The notes beneath the pieces were generated by a model that had not been told where the DNA came from, searched no databases, and was given only the letters and a program-made list of their open reading frames with translations. A program made the translations under genes and the position numbers. Shown here piece by piece: positions 9,813-18,314 of a stretch of 64,000 nt of DNA (position 1 is its first letter; each line of letters opens with the position of its first letter). The stretch spans positions 2,356,001 to 2,420,000 of the forward strand of contig NZ_AP018678.1 in NCBI RefSeq assembly GCF_002218005.2. The letters are read 5' to 3'. The stretch comes from Vibrio algivorus (GTDB lineage: Bacteria; Pseudomonadota; Gammaproteobacteria; Enterobacterales; Vibrionaceae).

Positions 9813-10735
9813 TATTTAACCAGCGGCGCTTCACCTAAAAAGTCAGTCATCAACATATAAGTGCCGGTAAATTCTACCGCCGCTACATCACCACTATAAA
9901 CGGTGACTTTCACGATCACCCGCGCACGGCGCCCACTGACTAAACGATCTAAGTCACCACTAATACCATCTAAAGACGTCACCGCAACCGGACTTTGTGT
10001 CACAGGGGCACGAAAACGCACTTGGCTATCGGCTAAAATAATATCGGCTTCTAAGCCTTTCTCGCGCATTAATAGCCAGGCCATTCCCCAACCGGTTAAT
10101 GTGGTCAAAGTAAATAATGAACCCGCAAACATGGTTTCATGTGGATTGATATTTGGGTTGAGTGGTGCTGAACATTCAAATTGATAACCGGTATATTGGC
10201 TAATACGAATCCCCATCGCAGCACAAATGGGAATTTCTTGTCGCCAGCGTTTTTGTAATTCATCACACCAATCGGGGCGACGAGATACATTGGCGCTCGC
10301 TTTCAAACGCTTTAACATTTGTTGGTGGCGCGTTGGGCCTCTTTCATCACTTAACTCACCCTGGCTTTCAAAACCATTTTTGGCGTAAAAATTAATCGCA
10401 TCTTCACGTGAGTTACACACTAACCGCTTAGCACCTTCCTGCATCGCATACGACTCTAATGCCACTAAGATCAATGAACCTAAGCCTTTACTTCGATGAT
10501 GAGGATGCACCGCCATATAACGTATTTGCCCTTCACTATTTGGCGTTAAATACATACGCCCTACCGCCATAATGCGGCCTCGACCATCGACAATCATACG
10601 ATGAGCACTCATTTCATCATATTCATCACGCTCAGAACCTTGTGGCTGATGAAATGGTTCTCGCAGCATTTGCCAACGGAAGTGATAATATTTTTGCAAG
10701 TCAGATTCGTTTTTTGGCGTCACTAACTTAAACAT
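9812..10735 (-). CDS. yiiD: YiiD: fused GNAT acetyltransferase-like and hotdog thioesterase-like protein
   Basis: This 307-residue protein joins two domains. Residues 1-145 form a GNAT fold, with the acetyl-CoA-binding pattern HHRSKGLGSLIL and FYAKNGFES. Residues 160-307 form a hotdog thioesterase-like domain (HETMFAGSLFTLTTLTGWGMAWLLM). It matches E. coli YiiD, which I recall being reported as a malonyl-ACP decarboxylase (MadA) that helps start fatty acid synthesis; that function is from memory and not visible here. It sits beside dtd as in E. coli. The stop codon lies at the edge of a degenerate repeat, but the protein looks complete. Confidence 0.88.
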   Translation of the reverse strand: MFKLVTPKNESDLQKYYHFRWQMLREPFHQPQGSERDEYDEMSAHRMIVDGRGRIMAVGRMYLTPNSEGQIRYMAVHPHHRSKGLGSLILVALESYAMQEGAKRLVCNSREDAINFYAKNGFESQGELSDERGPTRHQQMLKRLKASANVSRRPDWCDELQKRWRQEIPICAAMGIRISQYTGYQFECSAPLNPNINPHETMFAGSLFTLTTLTGWGMAWLLMREKGLEADIILADSQVRFRAPVTQSPVAVTSLDGISGDLDRLVSGRRARVIVKVTVYSGDVAAVEFTGTYMLMTDFLGEAPLVK

Positions 10736-10794
10736 GTAAATCCCTTACTATTTAATATTCGTTTATTAGGGCCTGTTGACCTTTCGTTATTATT

Positions 10795-11232
10795 TTAAAC
10801 TTGTAGCCAGAAAGTCACAGGACCATCATTAATTAGTGCAACCTTCATATCAGCAGCAAATTGGCCATTTTCAGTATGAACATCAGCTTGCTGACAACAC
10901 TCAGAGAAATAATGGTATAACCTTTCTGCTTCTTGTGGCTCAGCGCCTTTAGAAAAGCTTGGGCGCATGCCTTTTTGCGTGTCAGCTGGAAGCGTAAATT
11001 GCGATACCACTAAGACCTCACCACCCGCTTGCTTTACATTGAGATTCATCTTACCTTGTTCATCTTCAAAAATTCGATAACCTAAAACACGTTCGCTCAA
11101 GCGTTTGGCTTTTGCTTCATCATCGCCTTTTTCTACTCCTAGTAGCACCAATAAACCTTGATTAATACTACCGACAATCTCACCATCTACCTTAACACTG
11201 GCTTCACTGACTCTTTGAATCAAAGCAATCAC
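10795..11232 (-). CDS. dtd: D-aminoacyl-tRNA deacylase
   Basis: DTD cleaves D-amino acids (and glycine from tRNA-Ala) off mischarged tRNAs, a chirality proofreading step in the cytoplasm. The 145-residue product has the two family signatures: SQFTLPAD (SQFTL motif, near residue 78) and the C-terminal NDGPVTFWL (the NxGP(V/F)T motif), which together carry the cross-subunit Gly-cisPro site. The start is GTG, overlapping the yihY stop as GTGA, so its translation is probably coupled to yihY. Confidence 0.96.
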   Translation of the reverse strand: MIALIQRVSEASVKVDGEIVGSINQGLLVLLGVEKGDDEAKAKRLSERVLGYRIFEDEQGKMNLNVKQAGGEVLVVSQFTLPADTQKGMRPSFSKGAEPQEAERLYHYFSECCQQADVHTENGQFAADMKVALINDGPVTFWLQV

Positions 11233-12107
11233 ACATTATTCCTTTTACGACTAAATTTTTCTTTAAACTTTTGTAGTGGGTGGTATGACTCTTCATCGTA
11301 CCAATCTTCTCGTTCGCCTAGGCTTGCGGTCACTTCCGCACCAACCAATACAATAAACCAACACAAATACACCCAGACAAATAAAATTGGGATCGCGGCT
11401 AATGCACCGTAAATCAATTGATAGGATGGAAACTCTGTAATGTACATCGCAAAGCCTTTTTTCGATAACTCGAATAATAAACCTGCCACCAAAGCACCTG
11501 TACATGCATGAAGGAATTTCACCTTAATATTTGGCACTAACATATACAAGACGACGAAAGTCGACATCGACAATATCATTGGCAAAATTCGGTAAATACC
11601 ACTGACCACTTCTTGGCTCAGGTATCGCTCAGAAGTGATATAAGAACTGATCGCCAAACTGGCCCCCATTAACAAAGGCCCCAAAGTTAGCACCATCCAA
11701 TACATAGAAAATGAATAGACTAAGCGGCGCTTGCGTTTAACTCGCCAAATGAAATTCAGATTTTGATCGATATTAGAAATTAGCATCATGGCAGTAACAA
11801 ATACAAAGAAGCCACCTATTGCCGTCATGCTGGAAGTATTCGATATAAAAGTATTGAGGGCATTTTTTACCGCATCACCGGCAGCTGGCATAAAGTTCAG
11901 AAAGACGAACTCTTGGATTTGTTCAGTAATACCTTGAAAAACAGGAAATTGAGATAAGGTTGTGACCAGAACTGTCACCAATGGCACCAGTGATAGCAAT
12001 GAAATATAAGCCATATACCCGGCATTCACCGCTAGACGATCACGAATGATACGATCCTTGAGGTACACCAAATAATGGATACATACACTGATTTTTTTGT
12101 CCATCAT
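11229..12107 (-). CDS. yihY: YihY/BrkB-family inner-membrane protein
   Basis: This is a multi-pass inner-membrane protein of the YihY (formerly RNase BN-like) family with about six helices. The family hallmark AGYMAYISLLSLVPLVT lies near the N-terminus, followed by helices around FVFVTAMMLISNI, LGPLLMGASLAIS and LFVWVYLCWFIVLVGAEV. The C-terminus is charged and cytoplasmic. The longest frame starts at 12158, but AGGGA lies just before the tandem ATGATG at 12107/12104, and homologues align from there, so I chose 12107. Function is unknown; the old RNase BN assignment was shown to be wrong for E. coli YihY. It overlaps dtd by four bases. Confidence 0.9.
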   Translation of the reverse strand: MMDKKISVCIHYLVYLKDRIIRDRLAVNAGYMAYISLLSLVPLVTVLVTTLSQFPVFQGITEQIQEFVFLNFMPAAGDAVKNALNTFISNTSSMTAIGGFFVFVTAMMLISNIDQNLNFIWRVKRKRRLVYSFSMYWMVLTLGPLLMGASLAISSYITSERYLSQEVVSGIYRILPMILSMSTFVVLYMLVPNIKVKFLHACTGALVAGLLFELSKKGFAMYITEFPSYQLIYGALAAIPILFVWVYLCWFIVLVGAEVTASLGEREDWYDEESYHPLQKFKEKFSRKRNNV

Positions 12108-12172
12108 CACGTCCCTAATGATATTAACTAAGATGGTCACTTTAACAGAATGAAGCACTTTAAATAGAATAA

Positions 12173-12205
12173 TAAAAAAGCCGATGCATTGATAGCATCG
12201 GCTTT
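12173..12205 (-). terminator. Intrinsic terminator after typA
   Basis: On the minus strand AAAGCCGATGC pairs with GCATCGGCTTT around a seven-base loop and runs into T residues. It separates typA from yihY. Confidence 0.88.
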
Positions 12206-12236
12206 AATTGCGTATAAACGCTTAATCTAGCATAGC

Positions 12237-14066
12237 TTACTTAGGAGCACGACCTGCACGTTTACGGTCATTTTCAGTCAAATGACGCTTACGGATGCGG
12301 ATGCTTTCTGGCGTTACTTCTACTAGCTCATCATCATCAATGAATTCTAAAGCTTGTTCCAAAGTAAACTTAATAGCAGGAGAAAGCGTTTGAGCTTCAT
12401 CAGTACCAGAAGCACGAACGTTAGTTAGCTGCTTACCTTTCAGACAGTTAACAGTTAAGTCGTTGTTACGGTTATGGATACCGATAACTTGACCTTCATA
12501 AACTTCATCGGCGTGTTCTGCAAATAAACGGCCACGATCTTGTAAGTTAAACAATGCGTAGGTTAATGCTTTACCTGTTGCATTAGAGATTAATACACCG
12601 TTACTACGTTGGCCAATTACGCCGCCTTTATGGTCGTCATAACGCTCAAACGTATGGTAAAGAAGACCAGAACCTGAAGTTAGCGTTAGGAATTCAGTTT
12701 GGAAACCAATCAAGCCACGAGAAGGCATGTAGAAGTCCATGCGGACACGGCCTTTACCATCTGGTGCCATATCAGTCAGCTCACCTTTACGGATACCGAT
12801 GTTTTCCATGATGCCACCTTGGTGCTCTTCAAGCACGTCGATAGTCACTTTTTCAAACGGTTCCATTAGTTTGCCATCAATTTCTTTCTCAATAACTTCA
12901 GGACGTGATACTGCTAGCTCGAAGCCTTCACGACGCATGTTTTCAATCAAGATAGAAAGGTGAAGTTCACCACGACCTGATACTTTAAATTTATCTGGAT
13001 CGTCTGTTTGCTCAACGCGTAATGCTACGTTGTGCACTAATTCTTTTTCTAGACGCTCAAGAATGTTACGTGAAGTCACGAACTTACCTTCTTTACCCGC
13101 GAACGGAGAAGTATTTACTTGGAACGTCATCGTTACTGTTGGTTCATCAACAGACAGTGGCTTCATTGGCTCAACATTGTTCACATCACAGATGGTGTCA
13201 GAGATTTTAAGCTCACCAAGACCTGTAATCGCAATGATGTCACCGGCGTTAGCTTGTTCAACTTCATGACGCTCAAGACCTAGGTAACCTAGAACCGTAC
13301 CTACTTTGCCGTTACGTTTTTTACCATCCGCACCAACGATGGTGACTTGTTGGTTTGGTTTAACGCTACCACGAGTTACACGACATACACCGATTACACC
13401 AACATAAGAGTTGTAATCAAGTTGAGACACCTGCATTTGCAGTGAACCTTGAATATCAACATTTGGACATTCAACGTTATCAACGATCGCTTGGAATAGT
13501 GGTTCCATGTTCTCGCCAGTTTCGCCTTCTTCTAGGGTTGCCCAACCGTTTAGTGCTGATGCGTAAACCACTTGGAAGTCTAACTGCTCATCAGTTGCAC
13601 CTAGATTATCAAATAGGTCGAATACTTGATCCATAACCCAATCAGGACGAGCACCTGGGCGGTCAATTTTGTTGATCACAACGATTGGCTTCAAGCCGTG
13701 CGCGAATGCTTTTTGCGTTACAAAGCGCGTTTGAGGCATAGGACCATCAACTGCGTCAACGATAAGAAGCACTGAGTCAACCATTGACATGATACGCTCA
13801 ACTTCACCACCGAAATCGGCGTGTCCTGGAGTATCTACGATGTTGATACGGAAGTCATTCCAGTTAATTGCAGTATTCTTAGCAAGAATGGTAATGCCAC
13901 GTTCTTTTTCGATATCATTTGAATCCATGACGCGCTCTTCAGCTTCACCACGAGATTCAAGTGTACCCGATTGCTGTAAAAGCTTATCAACCAAAGTCGT
14001 TTTACCGTGGTCAACGTGCGCGATAATCGCGATATTTCTTAACTTATCAATCTGTGGAGTAGTCAT
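12237..14066 (-). CDS. typA: Translational GTPase TypA/BipA
   Basis: TypA is an EF-G-like GTPase that binds 70S ribosomes, helps 50S assembly at low temperature and affects virulence and stress traits. The G-domain motifs are intact: AHVDHGKTT (G1), DTPGHADFGGEVER (G3) and NKIDRPGAR (G4). They are followed by a beta-barrel domain, two alpha-beta domains (GRGELHLSILIENMRREG) and the family-specific C-terminal domain (GGVIGQRSNGVLI). The upstream frame runs to a GTG at 14093, but homologues begin MTTPQI, giving 609 residues from 14066. The ribosome site is weak at both positions. Confidence 0.97.
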   Translation of the reverse strand: MTTPQIDKLRNIAIIAHVDHGKTTLVDKLLQQSGTLESRGEAEERVMDSNDIEKERGITILAKNTAINWNDFRINIVDTPGHADFGGEVERIMSMVDSVLLIVDAVDGPMPQTRFVTQKAFAHGLKPIVVINKIDRPGARPDWVMDQVFDLFDNLGATDEQLDFQVVYASALNGWATLEEGETGENMEPLFQAIVDNVECPNVDIQGSLQMQVSQLDYNSYVGVIGVCRVTRGSVKPNQQVTIVGADGKKRNGKVGTVLGYLGLERHEVEQANAGDIIAITGLGELKISDTICDVNNVEPMKPLSVDEPTVTMTFQVNTSPFAGKEGKFVTSRNILERLEKELVHNVALRVEQTDDPDKFKVSGRGELHLSILIENMRREGFELAVSRPEVIEKEIDGKLMEPFEKVTIDVLEEHQGGIMENIGIRKGELTDMAPDGKGRVRMDFYMPSRGLIGFQTEFLTLTSGSGLLYHTFERYDDHKGGVIGQRSNGVLISNATGKALTYALFNLQDRGRLFAEHADEVYEGQVIGIHNRNNDLTVNCLKGKQLTNVRASGTDEAQTLSPAIKFTLEQALEFIDDDELVEVTPESIRIRKRHLTENDRKRAGRAPK

Positions 14067-14333
14067 GGAATTCGATTCACTTATAAAAGACACCCAGACA
14101 TTGGGCGAACTTGATTAAAAAAACGGTCGTAAATGTACCAGATTTTCCGAAAAAACCTAGGAATATGTCACATTAGCGGCCAAATATTACCCGAAAATGA
14201 CCATTTTAGTGTAAACCACCTTGATCACTTTCGCTTAATCGTCCACTTATCTTTGACTAAACGTAAAAAATAGCCAACCTAGTCAATGAGATAGCTCAAA
14301 TATCCCCCTCTATCTTTTAAAGCCGCATAAAAA

Positions 14334-14414
14334 TATATCCCTAAGTGACTTCAAGATGCAGAATTCAGAGCTATCATCCAAACCTTTAGGCAATCTTGAA
14401 GTTACTTGGGTATA
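14334..14414. repeat. Dispersed hairpin repeat, TATACCCAAGT family (full copy)
   Basis: The two ends are inverted: the left arm reads CTAAGTGACTTCAAGAT and the right arm ATCTTGAAGTTACTTGG-like, ending GGGTATA. They enclose about 40 bp containing CAGAATTCAGAGCTATCATC. The same core occurs inverted at 44706-44784 and in a shortened form at 57824-57865. The copy lies in the long typA-glnA gap (14067-14767), upstream of the NtrC boxes. The rest of the gap before it is AT-rich with nothing I recognise. Confidence 0.8.
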
Positions 14415-14514
14415 GGAATAATGCGCTCTACATACCATGTTGCATATTTCCCCTAGTTTTTGCATTGACAAACCGATCAATTCTCGGCTGAATAGAACGA
14501 GTTATTTAACCGTT

Positions 14515-14595
14515 TGCATCACCATGGCGCATAACGCACCAAAATAATGCAACCGACGCCCAAAATGGTGCAACCCAATGCACCCTATTGGCATA
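14515..14595 (+). promoter_or_regulatory. Cluster of four NtrC (NRI) binding sites upstream of glnA
   Basis: Four 17-mers resemble the NtrC consensus TGCACCAAAATGGTGCA: 14515-14531, 14535-14551, 14556-14572 and 14579-14595. Start-to-start distances are 20, 21 and 23 bp, so all lie on about the same face of the helix. They end about 40 bp before the sigma-54 promoter. This is the enhancer layout known for enteric glnA, where NtrC-phosphate oligomers activate sigma-54 polymerase when nitrogen is scarce. Confidence 0.85.
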
Positions 14596-14634
14596 AATAA
14601 TTTTATCTTTATGTTTTTAAAGGATTTATTTTTT

Positions 14635-14650
14635 TGGCACGATTTTAGCT
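14635..14650 (+). promoter_or_regulatory. Sigma-54 promoter of glnA
   Basis: TGGCAC at 14635-14640, then five bases, then TAGCT. The invariant GG (14636-14637) and GC (14648-14649) are separated by exactly 10 bases, as sigma-54 requires. It differs from TGGCAC-N5-TTGCW at one position. Transcription should start near 14661, about 107 bp before the glnA start. Confidence 0.87.
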
Positions 14651-14767
14651 TTATTCAAAGTATCGTTGATTACTTTTTATAGAATCAAGATCGCTGAAAG
14701 CTAGATTCATTCGTTTGAATCACTTTTATCGTTCAAACAGTATTAATAACACCGGAGGTTATCCAAG

Positions 14768-16177
14768 ATGTCAGTAGAAAATGTACTCTCTCTGATCACA
14801 GAAAACGAAGTTAAGTTTGTTGATTTACGCTTTACCGATACCAAAGGTAAAGAGCAACATATTTCAATCCCTGCACACCAAGTAGATGCTGACTTCTTTG
14901 AAGACGGTAAAATGTTTGATGGTTCTTCAGTTGCAGGCTGGAAAGGCATCAACGAATCAGACATGGTAATGATGCCAGACGCATCAAGCGCAGTACTTGA
15001 CCCATTCACAGAAGACGCAACGCTAAACATCCGTTGTGACATTCTTGAGCCTGCAACAATGCAAGGCTACGACCGTGACCCACGTTCAATCGCAAAACGT
15101 GCTGAAGATTACATGCGTTCAACAGGCATCGCTGATACAGTACTTGTTGGCCCAGAACCAGAATTCTTCTTATTTGATGACATCAAATACGGTAATGACA
15201 TCTCTGGCGCATTCTTTAAGATTGATGATGTAGAAGCCGCTTGGAACACCGGGACTTCTTATGAAGAAGGCAACAAAGGTCACCGTCCAGGCGTGAAAGG
15301 TGGTTACTTCCCAGTAGCCCCAGTTGATTCTTCTCAAGACATTCGTTCTGCAATGTGTCTAATCATGGAAGAAATGGGCCTTGTTGTTGAAGCGCACCAC
15401 CATGAAGTAGCAACGGCGGGTCAAAACGAAATTGCTTGTCGTTTCAATACGCTAACTGAAAAAGCTGATGAGATTCAAATCTACAAGTATGTAGTACATA
15501 ACGTGGCTCACGCTTACGGTAAAACAGCAACCTTCATGCCTAAGCCACTCGTTGGCGATAACGGTTCTGGTATGCACGTTCACCAATCTCTAGCAAAAGA
15601 CGGTGTAAACCTATTTGCTGGTGATAAGTACGGCGGCCTATCTGACTTAGCGCTTTACTACATCGGTGGTATTATCAAGCACGCACGTGCAATCAACGCC
15701 TTTGCTAACCCATCGACTAACTCATACAAGCGTCTAGTACCAGGATTTGAAGCGCCAGTTATGCTTGCATACTCTGCACGTAACCGTTCTGCATCAATTC
15801 GTATCCCAGTAGTACCAAGCCCGAAAGCGCGTCGTATTGAAGCTCGCTTCCCAGATCCAGCAGCCAACCCATACCTAGCATTCGCAGCATTGCTAATGGC
15901 TGGCCTTGACGGTATTAAGAACAAGATCCACCCTGGCGATGCTATGGATAAAGACTTGTACGACCTACCTGCAGAAGAAGCCGCTGAGATTCCAAAAGTA
16001 GCAGAATCTCTAGAAATCGCTCTGAAAGCACTAGATGAAGACCGTGAGTTCTTAACTTCTGGCGGTGTATTCTCTGATGACTTCATCGATTCATACATTG
16101 CTCTAAAATCAAAAGATGTTGAGCGTGTTAACATGGCAACGCACCCATTAGAGTTTGAACTGTACTACTCAGTATAA
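14768..16177 (+). CDS. glnA: Glutamine synthetase, type I
   Basis: GlnA makes glutamine from glutamate, ammonia and ATP, the main entry of ammonium into metabolism. The 469-residue product has the N-terminal beta-grasp and the catalytic domain signatures (FDGSSVAGWKGINESDM, KPLVGDNGSGMHVHQS, NPYLAFAALLMAGLDG). The adenylylation tyrosine is Y398 in LYDLPAEE, so the enzyme is likely under GlnE control. GGAGG lies seven to ten bases before the ATG. Upstream are four NtrC boxes and a sigma-54 promoter; downstream are glnL and glnG, the kinase and activator that control it. Confidence 0.98.
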   Translation: MSVENVLSLITENEVKFVDLRFTDTKGKEQHISIPAHQVDADFFEDGKMFDGSSVAGWKGINESDMVMMPDASSAVLDPFTEDATLNIRCDILEPATMQGYDRDPRSIAKRAEDYMRSTGIADTVLVGPEPEFFLFDDIKYGNDISGAFFKIDDVEAAWNTGTSYEEGNKGHRPGVKGGYFPVAPVDSSQDIRSAMCLIMEEMGLVVEAHHHEVATAGQNEIACRFNTLTEKADEIQIYKYVVHNVAHAYGKTATFMPKPLVGDNGSGMHVHQSLAKDGVNLFAGDKYGGLSDLALYYIGGIIKHARAINAFANPSTNSYKRLVPGFEAPVMLAYSARNRSASIRIPVVPSPKARRIEARFPDPAANPYLAFAALLMAGLDGIKNKIHPGDAMDKDLYDLPAEEAAEIPKVAESLEIALKALDEDREFLTSGGVFSDDFIDSYIALKSKDVERVNMATHPLEFELYYSV

Positions 16178-16236
16178 TCAAACTGGTTTACCTGATCAGA
16201 TTTACTCTGTAACGGTGTAAACCCAATGAAAATTTT

Positions 16237-16267
16237 AGGCTCGCCTCTCAGGTGAGCCTTTTTTTTA
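16237..16267 (+). terminator. Intrinsic terminator after glnA
   Basis: AGGCTCGCC (16237-16245) pairs with GGTGAGCCT (16251-16259) around five bases, then eight T. Read-through into the DUF4124 gene should be limited. Confidence 0.9.
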
Positions 16268-16336
16268 TTGTGGTCGCGTAACCATCAATTAAGCTACTAA
16301 TAAGCAATCATCAACACAACGATAACGGTGCCCATT

Positions 16337-16996
16337 ATGAAACGGATCCACATACCAGTATTGTTATTTAGCCTGATCATGGGTCAAGCAGCTCTGGCAG
16401 GGCAAGTTTACAAATGGACAGATAGTAAAGGAGTGACACACTTCAGTGATACTCCACCACCAGAAAAAGCCAACAGCAAAGAAGTGCTTTCGTTACCAGA
16501 TATCAAAGCACCGGCGCCAGAGCCTCAATACAGTGATAGCACTCAAGTTGCCCAAGCTCAAAGCTCAGCGACCAGCTTGCTTGATTCACCAAAAGATCAA
16601 GATGTACCAGAAACTGAAAATATGGCAAATACCACGCCCCCTGCAACAAAAAGCGAATTAGCTGAAGATAAGCACAACACCACAAAGCAATCAGCAGAAG
16701 CGGATAAAAAAATTGCTCTAAAGATTATTAGCCTACAAGACGATCAAACAATTCGCAGTAATCGAGGCTTTATTACAGTGCAAGTCGAGCTCAATAAGAA
16801 GTTAGAAATCGGTCAATCACTGCAATTAATGATGGATACGCAACCTTATGGTGCGCCACAAACGCCACCTTTGTGGGAACTAAAAAATATAGATCGAGGC
16901 TCACATACATTTTTGGTGAATGTTGTCGAAAGCGGCAAGGTTATTGCATCATCTAATACAATCACAGTGCACCTACATCGAACAACTGTGAAGTAG
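16337..16996 (+). CDS. DUF4124 domain-containing exported protein
   Basis: This envelope protein of unknown function starts with a signal peptide (MKRIHIPVLLFSLIMGQAALA, cleavage likely after ALA). A DUF4124 domain follows at once (GQVYKWTDSKGVTHFSDTPPP), then a low-complexity Q/S/A/K-rich linker (about residues 50-125) and a C-terminal beta-rich domain (KIISLQDDQTIRSNRGFI... WELKNIDRGSHTFLV) that may be Ig-like. A GTG at 16328 would add three residues; the ATG fits the signal peptide better. The same gene lies between glnA and glnL in other vibrios. No role in nitrogen control is known to me. Confidence 0.85.
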   Translation: MKRIHIPVLLFSLIMGQAALAGQVYKWTDSKGVTHFSDTPPPEKANSKEVLSLPDIKAPAPEPQYSDSTQVAQAQSSATSLLDSPKDQDVPETENMANTTPPATKSELAEDKHNTTKQSAEADKKIALKIISLQDDQTIRSNRGFITVQVELNKKLEIGQSLQLMMDTQPYGAPQTPPLWELKNIDRGSHTFLVNVVESGKVIASSNTITVHLHRTTVK

Positions 16997-17135
16997 AAGT
17001 ATGATCTGCAAAGCATAAGTTGTTAACCCTAGTTAAAATAAGCCACCAGCTTAGCTAACTATTTAAAAACAAGAATTGAAAAGCGTATTTTTGTTTGTGC
17101 TCAATTTTATCATGCTCCATACTGAAACGTTCAGG

Positions 17136-17152
17136 TGCACCTTTTTAGTGCA
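17136..17152 (+). promoter_or_regulatory. Single NtrC binding site before glnL
   Basis: TGCACCTTTTTAGTGCA is a near-perfect dyad for NtrC and ends 20 bp before the glnL start codon. In E. coli a similar box overlaps the glnL promoter and lets NtrC limit its own operon. No sigma-54 element follows it here, so repression is the likely effect. Confidence 0.8.
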
Positions 17153-17172
17153 ATACAATGGGTGTGAGCATA

Positions 17173-18258
17173 ATGACCAAGCAAACAATTCAAAGTGATG
17201 AGCTGGTTACCACGATTCTTGGTAATATGGTAACGGCAACCTTATTACTCGATGAAAAATTGACGATTCATTATGCCAACCCTGCGGCAGAGCAATTATT
17301 TTCTCAAAGCGCTAAGCGACTCCTTAACACCGCCTTATCTCAATTAATACAGCATGCTTCAATGGATTTGGCCTTATTTACCCAACCATTACAAAGTGGC
17401 CAAAGTATTACCGATAGTGACGTAACTTTCGTGATCAATGGTAAGCCTATGCTACTTGAAGTAACCGCTAGCCCTGTTTCAGTAAAATCCGATGACAAAC
17501 AAACGCTAATGCTATTGGTTGAAATCCGCAAAATTGATTCACAGCGTCGCTTAAGCCAAGAGCTTAATCAACATGCACAACAACAAGCGGCGAAACTGTT
17601 AGTTCGCGGCTTAGCGCACGAAATTAAAAACCCACTCGGAGGGCTAAGAGGCGCAGCACAGTTGTTAGGTCGTATGTTGCCCGATCCAAATTTAAACGAA
17701 TACACCCAAATCATTATTGAACAAGCTGACCGCCTACGAGCTTTAGTCGATCGCCTACTTGGCCCGCAAAAGCCTGGAAAAAGAGCCCCGGTCAATTTAC
17801 ATGAAGTGATAGAAAAAGCCCGTCAACTGGTCGAACTCGAATTCGGTAACCAAGTACTTATTGAGCGTGATTACGATCCAAGCATGCCTCATATTGTGAT
17901 GGATGCTGATCAGGTCGAACAAGCCTTCTTAAACATTACGAGTAACGCGGCACAAATTTTAGCGTCACAACCTGACGGCACCATTACGATTAAAACTCGT
18001 ACCGTCTACCAAGCAAACATTCATGGTCAACGCCATAAATTGGTTGCTCGTATTGAAATTATGGATAACGGTCCCGGCATTCCAAGTGAATTACAAGACA
18101 CCTTGTTCTATCCCATGGTTAGTGGTCGAGAAGGCGGTACCGGACTCGGGTTATCTATTTCACAGAATATTATCGACCAACATAACGGAAAAATTGACGT
18201 TGAAAGTTGGCCTGGCCATACCGTATTTACCATTTATTTACCGATCCAAACGGTTTAA
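17173..18258 (+). CDS. glnL: Nitrogen regulation sensor kinase/phosphatase NtrB (GlnL)
   Basis: NtrB is a soluble histidine kinase that phosphorylates NtrC when nitrogen is low and, with the PII protein, dephosphorylates it when nitrogen is rich. A PAS domain fills residues 10-115 (LLLDEKLTIHYANPAAEQLF). The phospho-acceptor is H149 in RGLAHEIKNPLGGLRGAAQLL. The catalytic domain has DNGPGIP and GREGGTGLGLSI. The frame extends to 17158, but the ATG at 17173 has GTGAG at a suitable distance and aligns with homologues. It is 56 bp before glnG in one operon. Confidence 0.97.
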   Translation: MTKQTIQSDELVTTILGNMVTATLLLDEKLTIHYANPAAEQLFSQSAKRLLNTALSQLIQHASMDLALFTQPLQSGQSITDSDVTFVINGKPMLLEVTASPVSVKSDDKQTLMLLVEIRKIDSQRRLSQELNQHAQQQAAKLLVRGLAHEIKNPLGGLRGAAQLLGRMLPDPNLNEYTQIIIEQADRLRALVDRLLGPQKPGKRAPVNLHEVIEKARQLVELEFGNQVLIERDYDPSMPHIVMDADQVEQAFLNITSNAAQILASQPDGTITIKTRTVYQANIHGQRHKLVARIEIMDNGPGIPSELQDTLFYPMVSGREGGTGLGLSISQNIIDQHNGKIDVESWPGHTVFTIYLPIQTV

Positions 18259-18314
18259 AAATAGGGAAAGCCAGATGTTGTTTAATTTATCGAACTTGCG
18301 CAAGGAATTAGGAT

